Below are positions 35,346 through 46,984 of a stretch of 64,000 bases of DNA, piece after piece. A program made the position numbers and the translations under genes. A model generated the notes under the pieces. It did not search any database. It was not told the origin of the DNA and saw nothing but the letters and a program-made list of their open reading frames with translations. The DNA lies in NCBI RefSeq assembly GCF_022965805.1, contig NC_133114.1, positions 9,568,261-9,632,260 on the forward strand, in the 5' to 3' direction. This stretch comes from Primulina eburnea. Taxonomy: Eukaryota > Streptophyta > Magnoliopsida > Lamiales > Gesneriaceae. Every line of letters starts with the position of its first letter. Position 1 is the stretch's first letter.

Positions 35346-37311
35346 GCAGATACCATATGAGATATGGATGGATAAGCCTCCCAAATATTCTTATCTTAGA
35401 ATATGGGAGCCCTGCTTATGTGAAGCAGGTAGTGGGAGATAAATTGGATAGTCGATCCATTTTATGTTACTTTGTGGAATATCCAAGGAATTAAGTTGGA
35501 TATTATTTCTATCATCCCCAAGAAACAAAAGTGTTTGTTTCTATGAATGCAACCTTTTTGGAAAAAGAATTTCTATTAGATAGAAAATGGGAGATGATAG
35601 AGCTCGAAGAGGTTCGAGAGACACCCACAATTATAGAACCCACACCCGAAGAGCCAAGAGAGGAGATACAAGCTCCTAAAAGATCCGAGAAAGTCTCGAG
35701 ACCACCTATGAGGTATGGTCAGCTTCTTGAAGAGGGCCATGATGAGCCTAACCATGGATGTGATCCATGGACCTTCAAGGAAGCGTTATCTGATGCTGAT
35801 TCATCCAAATGGCTTGAAGCTATGGAATCTGAGATGAATTCCATCCATTCGAACCAAGTGTGGGATCTTATAGATCTACCTGAGGGAACGGTTCCCATAG
35901 GGACTTGGGGCGGATGGGAAGGTATTGACCTTCAAGGCGCGATTGGTGGCAAAAGGATATACTGAAAGACAATAAGTTGACTTTGAGGAAACCTTTTCAC
36001 CAGTTGAAATGTTCAAGTCTATAAGGATATTGCTAGGCATAGCTGCATGGTATGACTATGAGATATGGCAGATGGATGTTAAGACAGCCTTTCTTAATGT
36101 GGATATTAAGGAAGAGATTTACATGTCTCAACCTGAAGGGTTTACATCTATTGGAAGTGAGCATATGGTATGCAAACTTCATAGATCTATTTATGGTCTA
36201 AAGCAGGCATCTAGGAGTTGGAACCTTAGATTCGCTAGTACAATCAAAGAGTTTGATTTACTAAGAATCCTGAGGAACCCTGTGTATATAAGAAGGTAAG
36301 TGGGAGTGTTGTGACATTCCTGGTGCTTTATGTTGATGACATTCTACTCATTGGGAATGATGTAGGAATGTTGCAATCAACTAAGATATAGTTAGCGAGT
36401 AAGTTCTCGATGCACGACTTGGGTGAAGCATCTTTTGTATTGGGAATACAGGTCTATAGAGATAGATCGAGAAGATTGCTTGGTCTCACCCAGTCCACAT
36501 ACATTGATACCATCGTGAAGCGGTTCTCGATGGATAAGTCCAAGAGAGTACATCTACCAATGTGTCATGGCGTGTCCCTATCCAAGTCTCTCTCCCAAGA
36601 CTGATGCAGAGATAGCGGCGATGACAAGTATTCCTTATGCATATGCGATTGGTAGCATCATGTATGAGATGATATCTACATGTCCTGACGTGGCTTTCGC
36701 ACTAAGTGTAGTGAGTAGATATCAATCGAACCCCGGTCTTCCACATTGGAAAGCTGTGAAAGACATCCTCAAGTAGTTGAGAAGGACCAATAAATTGTTC
36801 TTGGTCTATGGGGTGGAGAACTGAAATTGGAAGGCTATACCGACTCTAGCTTCCAAAGCGATATCGTTGACTCGAAGTCAACCTCTGGATTTGTATTCAT
36901 GCTCAATGGTGCTGCTGTCTCTTGGAAGAGTTCCAAGCAAGACAATATTGCGGATTCCAGCACAGAGGCCGAATACATTGCTGCATCAGATGCAGCAAGG
37001 GAGGCTGTTTGGATAAGGAATTTCGTCCAAGAGTTGGACGTCATTCCTAATTGAGTTGCTCCTATCCCAGTGTTGTGTGACAACACGGGAGCTTTAGCTC
37101 AAGCAAAGGAGCCAAGGTCTCATCAGAAGTCCAAACATGTATTGAGTAAGTACCACATCCTCGGAGAGATTGTGGAAAGAGGAAGAAGTGTCTTTTGACA
37201 TAGTCGGCTTCGCAGATAATGTTGTTGATCCACTAGCTAAGCCTTTACCTGGACCATTATTCGACAAGCATCGCGAATCAATGGGTTTAAAGCATATGGG
37301 TAGTTGGCTCT
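35346..37311 (+). pseudogene. Copia B pol: integrase tail, RT, RNase H
   Basis: It starts abruptly at integrase C-terminal text (PYEIWMDKPPKYSYLRIW). RT follows at 35531-36780: KWLEAMESEMNSIHSNQVW, QMDVKTAFLN, KLHRSIYGLKQASRSWN, and YVDD in LYVDDILLIGND near 36330. RNase H follows ([32 protein letters not shown]). Damage: an in-frame loss of GCKWIYKRK-type text near 35905 with a shift, shifts near 36260, 36590 and 36815, and stops near 35970, 36390, 36775 and 37053. The RT catalytic site itself is kept. Confidence 0.88.
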
Positions 37312-37326
37312 AGTGCAAGTGGGAGA
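37312..37326 (+). other. Polypurine tract of B
   Basis: GCAAGTGGGAGAT directly before the LTR at 37328; the classic Copia tract. Confidence 0.85.
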
Positions 37327-37327
37327 T

Positions 37328-39468
37328 TGTTAGAGTAGGTGCCCGTCGAGCCAAGTGTTGGCCGAGTGTTCACAATGAAACTCTATGTATAAGCAATCTT
37401 TATTTTAATAATATTTGAAATTATTATTTTGGCACATCTTTATCTGTATACCCATGCTAGTTGCATAGATAAAGCCCTTGAATATACAAATAGTAGAAAG
37501 AATATGAGATGCTCATATGATGAGTATCATGAAACTCATATTTGGAATACTGTATAATCTAAACGGTTCCTAGTCGATTCAGCCGCCACTAAGAAGGATA
37601 TAGGCCGCTCGAGTTTGAGACTAGTATCTGCGATGTGAGTACCATGTTTCATTGGTAGGGGACATTGTGATGTCCGAGCATGCAGATAGGTGCTCCTGGT
37701 AGAGTGCACTGAACAACCCTCCATTAAAGGACTTTCCAAGTGGTTCTCACTTATCGAGTGGAAACGTCCTAGTTTATGGTTGTACACCATTAGTCCTTAT
37801 GACCCGGGACAACATTGAGACTCTATGTGCTAGCATTTCACTTTAACTTGTTTACCGACTCTTATGGGGTCATCAGGTGCCAAGGTTGGGTGTCATGTCG
37901 AAACATATAGGAGTCGATGCATTGTAGTCGGGGATTCACCGCTTACCTTCGGGTATGGATACCCTATGTGTTATCATGTGTATGTAGGTTGAAATCTCTT
38001 GCCAGAGTATGGTTGTAATTATGAAAGGGGTTTCATAGATTACACCATCAATGCAACTACGACATGACACATAGTATCGATTCATTGACAACTCTCTATA
38101 AACCAATGGTTGTCGAATCGGTCGGGATATATGAGTTGAAGGGACCGTACTGTACGCTAACCATAATTGAATGGTTCTTGCAGGCACTATCATTTGATAC
38201 CTGGGGAATCATGTAAGCGATGTTGCTAGGCGTTTAACATGGTTGGTTGGGTACTATCAGACTTGAGTTCTGACGTTCTTGTTATCAAGGGGTTGATAAG
38301 TAAGAATGGAGCAATTGGGGTATGCTCATATAAGGACATGTTTAGTCCGAATCACATGGAGATGTGAACCCACGGCTAGTTGTATCAATGAACCATTGAG
38401 GGCCACACAAGGGCTGGCTTTCTAGATCCCGTTGAGAAGTAAAAATAGTTCTATGTGTTGAACGGCTTATAAAGGAGTTTATAAGCGTAAGGAAAATTAT
38501 AAGTATGACTTCTATAAAGGAGAAACTAGTTCAATGTGTTGAACGACTTATAAATGAGTTTATAAGTATAAGAAAAATAGAAGTATGACTTCTATGAGAG
38601 AAATGTAACTTTTAATTTATGAATGTGTTCTTAAATTAAAAGTTGGCCAAATAAATAATGTATTTGAAAATTGTGATTTTCATAAACATTATTATGGACT
38701 AAATTAAATTAATTCAAGTGTTGAATTAATTAAACACTAGTGGAACTAGTAGAGTCCAAATAATTAAATTAATTCAAGTGTTGAATTAATTAAATCATAT
38801 TGAGTCTTGTAGAGCTCAATTTAAATTAATTATTTAACTAGTGGGACTTGGGTAAATTCAAGTAATGTTTAATTAGTCTCAAATATGTTTAGGATAATTA
38901 AATTTAATCCATGGTTTTTAATTTGTTAAAAACCATATAATATATATGCATGCATGGGAGGTGAAGGGTTGGAGACAACTTTTTCAAATATCAAGGCTTG
39001 GCATGCTACTTTTGTCTCTACTTTTTGCAAGACCAAGACAAGTCTTCCCTCCTCCCTATTCGCACCATATGGCCGAAATTCTTCTCCCCATTCTCCTCCA
39101 ATTTTTGTTCTTCAATTGTTGAGGAAACAATATATACTTCTCAAAGAAAAATGCTCTAATTTTTCTAGTGCAAAATTAGAGTGGATCTAGCTAGTTGGTG
39201 GTTGACTTAATATTTGAGCAAGGTGGGCTCAAAGGAAGCTTGAAGATTGTCTTGCCATTGAAGAGCTTAGTTGTATATCAACTAAGTTGGAGCCATCATC
39301 AATCTTTTAAGATTGATAGGTACATTTCTATAAACACCCTATGAATGTCATTTTTGTGTTTTATTGTATTTGTTGCACAAAATCTTGAGGTGGCCGAAAA
39401 TTGTCTTGTAAAATCGAAAATTTTATGCTTCCGTTGCGCTTTCGGTCACCGTAACCAATCCCCTTTCA
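37328..39468 (+). mobile_element. 3' LTR of B
   Basis: Pairs with 30128-32266 throughout, ends CCCCTTTCA and is followed by the TSD TTTTT. Confidence 0.93.
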
Positions 39469-39473
39469 TTTTT

Positions 39474-39671
39474 GACCATGAGGTATTGAACAAGTATTCG
39501 TACTTGTGCATAATTTAAATTTGGTGTTTATTTATTTAAGTTTACGTGTTTGTTAAATAATCTATTTCCGCTGCATGCTGTGTGCTCGTGTTGACAACAC
39601 CAAAGCACAACACCAACTTCTGATACACAATATTTTAATTTCCTGTACGTTTATGCGGAACATTCTTTTCA
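39474..39671 (+). mobile_element. LTR of element E, right part
   Basis: Continuation of 29495-30127. It ends TTTTCA, then AG, then the start of a primer site. Confidence 0.6.
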
Positions 39672-39673
39672 AG

Positions 39674-39680
39674 TGGTATC
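39674..39680 (+). other. Left half of element E primer-binding site
   Basis: TGGTATC here and AGAGC at 51470-51474 together form the initiator-Met-tRNA complement TGGTATCAGAGC. Sirevirus C inserted inside this 12-base site, duplicating GTATC. Confidence 0.85.
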
Positions 39681-40596
39681 TGATAGGATCGGTTCTCGTA
39701 ATAAGAGTGTTTAGAAGGGGGGTTGAATAAACACTCACACTTAAAAATGTTCTTTAACAATATTTGAGTTCAGTTTGGTGAAAAACTGAATCTCGGAATC
39801 TTGTTGGTCAATAACAATCAGTTAAACTAGAATAGTTGCGGAAAGTAACTGATTGAAAGATAGAATACGAAACTGAAAGAAATATGCAAGAGTTGTTTCT
39901 GGATGTTCGGAGAATTTAATTACTCCTACGTCACCCCTTCTATCACAAGGATAGGATATTCACTAAAAGACTTTGATCAAGTACAACACTTGTACAGACC
40001 CACTTCAGTTTGGACTTACAACTGCCAAAACTGAAACTCTTAGTTCTACACAATATTTTCAGTACGTAACTGATATTAGCACAATTGATTCTAACAGCTT
40101 TTAGATAGTGCTAATAAGCTCAGATTGTAGCCTTGATTGTTACGAATAATTCAAATGAGAGTGAGCTGAGATTTTGACAGAGTAACAGCAAGCTTATCGT
40201 CACTTGTTTATCTGTTGTTCTTCAGTTATATTTATACTTCATTTTCAACGGTAACTTTGATATGTATTTGAATTCTAGTATCCGTTGATTGCCACTTCAT
40301 CATTCCTTGGGCAATGTTCTCTTCATTGATTGTGATTCGGCGTCTTAATTGCAATAGCCGAAACACATTGTTCTATGCTGTAATGGTTGAAGTGCGAAGT
40401 TCTTGTAATCTGTTATGTCTCCTTTGTTCTTTCCCGAGACGTCTTCAGTTGAGAAACTGATCAGTTGATCAGTTTGCCTTATATCATTGTATCAACTTGC
40501 TTCAGTTGCCGAATTTGCTTGTGCGCATCAGTTGATTCATATTTTGTTAATCGATTGATTTATGTTTTGTCAAACTCCAAAATCTAGTTTCCAACA
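39681..40596 (-). mobile_element. 3' LTR of Sirevirus C
   Basis: On the minus strand TGTTGGAAACTAG to CCGATCCTATCA; 916 bp. Confidence 0.92.
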
Positions 40597-40612
40597 ATTT
40601 CCCCCTTTATGG
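40597..40612 (-). other. Polypurine tract of C
   Basis: The minus strand reads CCATAAAGGGGGAAAT, abutting the LTR start TGTTGGAAAC. Confidence 0.9.
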
Positions 40613-40804
40613 TGTTTGACAAAACCAAGTGATTTAAGATCAAATAACTGAGCTCTTTGTAGATTACGCAACTGAATTATAAAATAACTAGGTTCCTTGT
40701 AGATAACATAACATCTGAGAATATAATATCTGGATTCCTTGTAGATAATATAAAATCTGATCATATAAATATTCTGATTAAATCTTCTTCAGCTGCTTTG
40801 TCCT

Positions 40805-43467
40805 TCCCCCTTTTAGTCAAATACCTCCATTTTATCTGACAGCTTTCGGACGTCTATGGATAGAAGTTTTACATCTGCTGAGAGGCTTGAGGAGACAGTT
40901 GTGAAGGAAGTTTGAAGTGATGCTATTCGATTAGAAACAGAGGTTTCCAGTCGCTCAACTCTCTGACTGATTACATTCTAAGTTGTGCAGAATGAGCTAA
41001 CTAGCCCATTCTTCATTTCTTGTACAGTCCTGCTAAGAGAGTCCATGTTGGCTTGAAGTTTGTTCAGTTTTGCTGAGTCAAATTCAATCGAAGAATCCAA
41101 TTTGAAAGTATGCGACAACTGTTCGAGTTGAATTTTCTTGATTTCAGCTAGCATCTGCTGCATACTGTATTGTATGTTCTGAATTTCTTCAAGAACAGTA
41201 TCCATTTCTGTGGATTGAATTGGGGATTGCTGGCTGGGTGTTTCTGAATGCTTCGATGATTGTCCAAAAGGAACTAATGCTTGATTGGTTTCCATTGTTC
41301 CAACCGTAGACTGAGCTGGAATGGTTTCTTTAATTTGAGATGATGATGGTTGATTTTGATCAAATAATTGTCTGTCTAGCTGAATGATGGAGATGGGTTG
41401 TTTATGCATAGATGCTGCCTGTAGAGGGATAACTGAACTTTGTTCTTGCTCTTTTGAGTGAGTGAGCAACTGACTTTCTTCATGTTCAGCAGTTTCTTGG
41501 TCTGCTGGTTTTGCTTGTTCGTCAGTTTGAACAACTTGTTCAGCAGAACTTTCTGACTGAACAGGTGCATCAGTTTGAGCTTTTTCTGCTGCAGTTATTT
41601 CTTTTTATGATTTTTGGGTTGGTACTTCAGTTTGGTCTTCTATTTGAGCAGATATAAATGTTTCATCAACGAGTGATTCAGTTGGTGCTTCAGACGATAT
41701 CTTAATATCTTGCTGTGGTTGTTCAGCTGAATGAGCAACTGAGTCATACTGAGCTTCTAAGGCAACAGCTTGAATGATTTCATCGATGTTTGCCAAGGAT
41801 AGTTCTTCTTCAGAGTATAACTGATGTTCTGTCTGAGAGGATTTAGGTATTTCCTGAATTGGCTTTTCAGTTGAACATTGTGGAGATGGTTCTTTTTGTG
41901 GAGAGAAGGATAAATCTTTTTCAGTATTTGATTTGAAGGGTTTTTCATGAATAACTAGTTCCTGATCTTCTTCCCAAAATCTTATTTCCCTTTGTAGGCT
42001 ACTAAGATCAGCGTCCAGTTGAGTGAACACAGCTCTATCATTGTATGCAGTTGGACTTGTTGGATGGTAGTTGGACTTCAGCTGTGCTACCATTTTCGCT
42101 AGCTTTTTGACCCGAATCTGATCGAAGAAGTATTTTTGCCTTTCCAATGCTTGTGAAATTGTAGCAGCTTTGACTATTTTCATCACGATTGCTTCTAGTT
42201 TGATGAACTTTTTCAGTTGAGATCTATGCTTCAGTTCTTTGGCAAAGATTTCTGTTCTGAAGCTTTTCCAACAGTCAAAAGATTTTAATTGTGATGTGGC
42301 AAATGCATTGACCTGTTCCCAAACAAGGTCAATGTGTGTTTGAATGGCATTGGATGGCCGGGGTTCTTCAACTAGCTGTCATGTGCCTTTGTCAGTTGAA
42401 AGAGTGTGAAGAAGATCCATTCCTGAGTGTGTTGATTGCACTGGTTCCCTTAATATTATACCTTTAGATCTGGCCCTAGGCAAGATGGTAGGATGATTTA
42501 CAAGGGTTAATGGGGCTTCAACCTTAGCTGTTGTCTTGGCTTTGGTAACTGGTTCATCAGGTGAGAGTATCTGCAACGGTATGGCTTGAATGGGTTGTTG
42601 ATCAGCTGATTGGATAACTTCCATTGTTGTTGTTGTTTTAGTTCTTTTAGTCCTTGGTCTTTTGACAAGCCTAGGTGAAGGAGTTTTCTCTGCTTCTGAT
42701 TCACTGAGAATCAGTTTCCTTTTTGCTGTTTTGACCTTCTTGACTGGTGATGACTCAACTTCCAGTTTGGCTTTTGATTGCAATGTTTTTGGCAGTAAAG
42801 ACTTTGAATTTTGATGATATTTCAGCATTTTCAGCTACTAAACCCTTCAGTTTTAATAGATAACTGATTTGGATAGCAAAACCACATGATTGTTTGGATG
42901 ACGTGAGCATATTCTTCAAGATGTTAAACAAAATATATCTCCAATTTACTTTCTTTTCACTCGTGATTATGGTCATTACCTGGAATTTTTCGAGTGTAAG
43001 AGCAGCATAAGAACCGGCTTTTGCTAATATTCCCTTTGCTACGATATCAGCTAGCAACTGAATTTCTGGTTTCAGTTCCTTCTTTGGATCGGAAACCTTG
43101 ATTTTTCTCCATCAGTAGATAATCGAAACTGCATTTCTTCAATATCCTGAGTTTTTACTTCAGAAAAATTTACATAACCTTCAGTTGGTAAGGAAAAGAT
43201 TTCTCCGAAAGATTCCTCAGAAAGACGTAGCAGCTGATCATTGATAGTCACGGATATAGTATCATTATTAGTGATAAATCCTTTTCTGTAGAATTCATTG
43301 ACCTCCTTGAGATATATCTTCTGAGAATATTGTCCTAAGAACATCCTGAGACCTGTCTACTCAAGCTTTAGAATTACATTCATAACATCTGCTTCTTGAA
43401 TCGATAGAACCGAGTTAAAATCGATGAACATTGCATTTAATATGTGAGCAGGAGTTTGAGTCGCCAT
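40805..43467 (-). pseudogene. ORF3 of Sirevirus C (envelope-gene position), broken
   Basis: The start is ATG at 43467 (MATQTPAHILNAM), 14 bases past a splice acceptor. The N-terminal domain has FLGQYSQKIYLKEVNEFY and EESFGEIFSLPTEG, resembling the putative plant transposon protein family (recognition from memory). The middle is Lys/Pro/Gln/Glu-rich and includes VKRPRTKRTK, a possible nuclear signal. The C-terminus is Leu/Gln/Ser-rich and likely coiled coil. Breaks: TAG near 43356, frameshift near 43100, return shift near 42800, stops at 42379, 41605 and 40978. No signal peptide or membrane segment is visible, so an envelope role is unsupported. Element D carries a homologue at 58035-60355. 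Confidence 0.75.
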
Positions 43468-43480
43468 TGAAAGCTGAATG

Positions 43481-43500
43481 ATTTCCTGTAGAAACGAAAA
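43481..43500 (-). other. 3' splice acceptor upstream of ORF3 (C)
   Basis: The minus strand reads ATTTTTCGTTTCTACAG then GAAATCATTCAG, 14-18 bases before the ORF3 ATG. The pyrimidine tract plus CAG and the exon-side words are conserved in element D. Confidence 0.55.
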
Positions 43501-44007
43501 ATATAGATTTCCTTTGAACAGTGAGGATAATCGTGATTGTAAGGAAGACGAACTGAATCAAAGCGGGTAAAGTACTTTTGTTTGTGACTGTTTGAATTAT
43601 CGGACACGTGTCAGTTCAGGAAAATTTTGAGGAAAAAAAATGTGTGTACGTGTGCTGTAAGCGTGTGTACAATTTTGAGCGGTTAAAAATGTGTCCACGT
43701 TAAAAACTGAAATTCATCATGATTTGGCAGACAGTCACGTCATTTGATTTGGAATATGATAGGTTTAATTGGGTAACTTACATGAGAAGATTAGTGGAAT
43801 TAGCAACTGAACGTTCAGTTAGTGAGGCTGAGTTCTTTCATTTGAAAATACACTAATAACTGTCTTCTCAGTTAAACTTTTAAACCACCATTCCCCCTAA
43901 ATAGATGCGCTATTTAAAAAAATAAATTCGATTAAATAAGGTAATCCTGAGGTTTAGTAGAGTAATCATCACTTAAGAAAGTGTCCTTTCATTTTCCCGA
44001 CTTGGCC

Positions 44008-44015
44008 TATAAATA
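44008..44015 (+). promoter_or_regulatory. TATA box of antisense ORF 1 (C)
   Basis: CCTATAAATA, 45 bases before the ATG at 44053. The equivalent in D is TATAAATAG at 60878-60886. Confidence 0.6.
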
Positions 44016-44052
44016 AAAATAAAGGAGTTTGTCACAAGTATCAGTAAAAATA

Positions 44053-44445
44053 ATGGAAGGAGCAAGTAGTTCAAACGTCTCTCCACTTTCGCTTGAAGCT
44101 CAAAAGACTGCCATTGAAGACAAGGTTTTTTATGCCAGTCTTCCCTATTGGGAAGAGTTACAGGAGCTGGAGCTTCTGTACAACTCTGGGAGGGTTACCA
44201 CTTTCAGGCGGATGGCCCAGTTGAGAGAAGTGCGAAGGCACTTAAACATTGCTGTAGAGGTGGATGCTTTCAAGCAGGGCCATCTCTATGAGCTGATGCT
44301 TCGTAAGGAGCTGGAGATTCTTAATGGCATTGCTTCTTACCACAGCTTCTGCAAAACTTCTTCCTCAGCTCTAGCTGTTTGGATGAGGATGTGGATAGCT
44401 AGTGTAGAAGAAATTTATGAAAATGTAGTTCTCTCCAAAATTTAA
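44053..44445 (+). CDS. Antisense ORF 1 of Sirevirus C, unknown function
   Basis: An intact 130-codon ORF opposite to the element's genes, between pol and ORF3. I chose ATG at 44053 (MEGASSSNVSP) because the upstream ATG at 44029 lies about 20 bases after the TATA box and would precede the expected start of transcription; the D homologue also begins at this point. The protein is small and probably helical, with SLPYWEELQELELLYNSG, MLRKELEILNGIASYHSF and VWMRMWIASVEEIYENV; no signal peptide, membrane segment or known motif. AATAAA follows just after the stop (about 44452). It aligns without gaps to 60950-61348 over about 129 residues, about 71% identical. Differences include about 33 silent codons against about 37 replacements (eye count), which suggests protein-level constraint. 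No sense gene overlaps it. Confidence 0.65.
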   Translation: MEGASSSNVSPLSLEAQKTAIEDKVFYASLPYWEELQELELLYNSGRVTTFRRMAQLREVRRHLNIAVEVDAFKQGHLYELMLRKELEILNGIASYHSFCKTSSSALAVWMRMWIASVEEIYENVVLSKI

Positions 44446-44899
44446 GGATAAATAAAATCTTTATTTTGATAATGCGTCGTTTTTCTTTGTTTCTGCACAC
44501 AATGATCTGTATGAGATTTAAGCACATGGAGTAATGACACACTAAGATACATCAGTTGTGATAAGTAATCAAATGAACTGTTGAGAAACTAATTATCATA
44601 AGTTGATGATAAACTGATACTATTTAAACAGCTGTTAAGAACAATCAAACTGGTGTCAGTTGATAATGAACAACTGATAACTTAAAAGTCCTCGGTATAT
44701 GTGAAATACTCTTTAATTGACTTGAGACTCTTCAGCTTCTCCATCGTCATTTTCTTATAAATAGGATGATAGTGATAAAACATGTGTTTTAATATCAGTT
44801 TAAAAATATTTATATATGTACGATTCTGATGCATGCAGCAGCACTCATGTCCATGTGACTGAGCAATCAACCCCTCGTTTAATAAATATCAAAATAAAG

Positions 44900-45238
44900 A
44901 TGGAGATATATGTCCTGCAGAAAGTGTTGTCAACATGGGAGAAGATTCATGAATTGAAGATGATTAGTGATAATGATGTTGTTCCTACTCGTGCTCAGGA
45001 GGCAAGAGCATTGAAGTATCTTGAACGTTTTGAAGTTAGGCATGTTAGAGATTTGGTGGAGGACAACTGTCTTTTGGAGGCATTGCTGTGGAAAGAGTGG
45101 CATGTTGTTGATAAGATTTCGAAATCTAGGGCATTTGCTAGAGTTCGAATTTATGAGTTAAATGATTGGGTTAGAGCATGGCTAGATTCAGTTGATGCCA
45201 TGATATCTTCTGTAAAATGGGAACGTTGGTATTCATAA
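44900..45238 (+). CDS. Antisense ORF 2 of Sirevirus C, related to ORF 1
   Basis: An intact plus-strand ORF of 112 codons from ATG 44900 (MEIYVLQKVLSTW); an in-frame ATG at 44816 gives 140 codons. It shares a spaced pattern with antisense ORF 1: STWEKIHELKMI (compare YWEELQELELL), LLEALLWKEWHVVDKIS (compare LYELMLRKELEILNGIA), and LNDWVRAWLDSVDAMISSV (compare LAVWMRMWIASVEEIYENV). I infer an old duplication. A TATA-like TATATA lies near 44808, and AATAAA overlaps the stop (45235-45242). It is convergent with the end of pol. Element D has only about 240 bp here and lacks it. Function unknown. Confidence 0.55.
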   Translation: MEIYVLQKVLSTWEKIHELKMISDNDVVPTRAQEARALKYLERFEVRHVRDLVEDNCLLEALLWKEWHVVDKISKSRAFARVRIYELNDWVRAWLDSVDAMISSVKWERWYS

Positions 45239-45315
45239 TAAAGTGTTATTTTCTATTTGTTGTGTTCTTATTTTCTGTATATGATTCTGTTTGTATAACA
45301 ATATTACTAAAAATT

Positions 45316-46984
45316 TCTAAGATAAGTCGATTAAACCAAGAATATTTCGAAAATAAGAAAACTTAGCCTCGGGTAATGGTTTTGTGAAGATGTCAGCTGC
45401 TTGCTGTTCAGTTGAGATATATTCTAGCCGAATATCCTTTTTTAATGCATGATCCCTGATGAAGTGATGCCTGACATCTATATGTTTTGTCCTTGAGTGA
45501 AGAACTGGATTGTAGGTGATGGCAATTGTGCTAGTATTATCACAAAATATGGGTGATTCTGTTGATGTTACTCCATAATCCTTCAGTTGTTGCTGAATCC
45601 AGATCAGTTGTGCACAACAGCTACCAGCAGCAAGATATTCTGCTTCTGTTGTTGAGGTAGCTATGGATGTCTGCTTCTTGTTGAACCAAGAGATCAGTCT
45701 ATCTCCTAAGAATTGACAAGATCCACTGGTACTTTTACGATCAAGCTTACATCCTGCATAATCTGCATCTGAGTATCCAGCTAAATTGAAGGTAGAGTCT
45801 TTGGAATACCATAGTCCAACATTTTGTGTATCCTTAAGATATCTCAGAATTCTTTTGGCAGCTGAGAAATGTGATTGCTTAGGGTTTGCTTGAAATCTGG
45901 CACATATACAGACAGCAAAAACAATATCAGGGCGACTAGCTGTTAGTTATAATAGTGAACCTATTAACCCTCTGTATAATGTCGCCTCTACTGATATTCC
46001 CCCTTCGTCAGTGTCTAATTTAACTGATGAGCTCATGGGAGTTGTTGCAGCTGAACATGATTCCATACCAAATTTCTTTAACAGCTCCTTTGTATATTTT
46101 GTTTGACTAATGAATATGCCAGTTTCCAGTTGCTTCACTTGCAGTCCAAGAAAGAATGTCAGTTCACCCATCATACTCATTTCAAACTTATCCTGCATTA
46201 ACTTAGCAAACTTTTCACACAATTTGGGGTTAGTTGACCCAAAAATTATATCATCAACATAAATCTGAACTAATAAGATATGATTATTTTTAGTAAATTT
46301 GAATAAGGTCTTATCAACTGATCCAACTGAAAAGTCATGATCAGTTAGGAATTTTGAAAGAGTTTCGTACCAAGCCCTGGGAGCTTGTTTAAGACCATAT
46401 AATGCTTTGTTCAAATAGAACACATGATCAGGAAATTTGTGGTTTACAAAACCTGGAGGTTGTTCGACATATACTTCTTCTTGTAACTGACCATTTAGGA
46501 ATGCACTTTTCACATCCATCTGATAAACTTTGAAGTTTTTGTGAGATGCATAAGCAAGAAATATTCTGATTGCTTCCAATCTTGCAACTGGAGCATACGT
46601 CTCATCGTAGTCAATTCCTTCTTCTTGCCTATATCCTTGTGCTACTAGTCTAGCTTTGTTGCGTATAACTAAGCCATCCTCATTTAGCTTATTCCTGTAC
46701 ATCCATTTTGTTCCTATAATGGTTTTTGAAGTTGGTCTTGGAACTAAGTTCCAGACGTTATTCTGAGTGAACTGATTCAGCTCCTCTTGCATAGCATTTA
46801 CCCAGTTAGGATCAGCAAGAGCTTCATCAGTTTTCTTTGGTTCCAGTTGTGAGACGAAGGCTGAGTGAATAAATAAATTTAACATTTGATTGCGAGTTCT
46901 TACAGGATCAGATGGATTTCCTATTACTAGATGAGGTGGATGTGACTTTTTCCATCTGTATTCTGTATTTGTTGCATCAGCAAC
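45316..46984 (-). pseudogene. Sirevirus C pol: RT and RNase H
   Basis: RT is at about 46885-46000: [59 protein letters not shown], and the catalytic [13 protein letters not shown]. RNase H follows to about 45316: DRKSTSGSCQF, STTEAEYLAAGSC, CDNTSTIAITYNP, HIDVRHHFIRDH, ADIFTKPL. Single stops interrupt an otherwise continuous frame: TAA at 46985 before RT and TAA at 45947 between RT and RNase H. The text is typical of SIRE/Maximus-type Copia. In active relatives it makes the cDNA. Confidence 0.93.

Larger units (their letters stand above)
30128..39468 (+). mobile_element. Copia element B, young insertion with dead interior
   Basis: LTR (2139 bp), primer site, GC-rich leader, gag, truncated pol, polypurine tract, LTR (2141 bp), 5 bp TSD. 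The two LTRs differ at roughly 38 positions by eye (about 1.8%). The interior lacks the integrase core and has many stops. It is the same broad family as A (shared LTR blocks, leader and gag) but a distinct subfamily. It is non-autonomous and must have been copied by another element's proteins, or decayed fast after insertion. Confidence 0.9.
43468..44052. promoter_or_regulatory. Divergent intergenic region of C (ORF3 / antisense ORF)
   Basis: 585 bp between the minus-strand ORF3 start and the plus-strand antisense ORF start. It includes the palindromic G-box GACACGTGTC (43603-43612), a conserved block with GTGTGTACGTGTGC (from 43642), TCACGTCA (43735-43742), and a plus-strand TATA box TATAAATA (44008-44015). 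The order and spacing recur in element D. A 3' splice acceptor for ORF3 lies at its left end. Confidence 0.6.

Noticed and set aside
44053..45238. Antisense ORFs as mere shadows of ORF3 or pol
   Set aside because: No sense coding text lies under them. Pol ends near 45316 and ORF3 starts at 43467, and the C-D comparison favours silent changes in the antisense frame.
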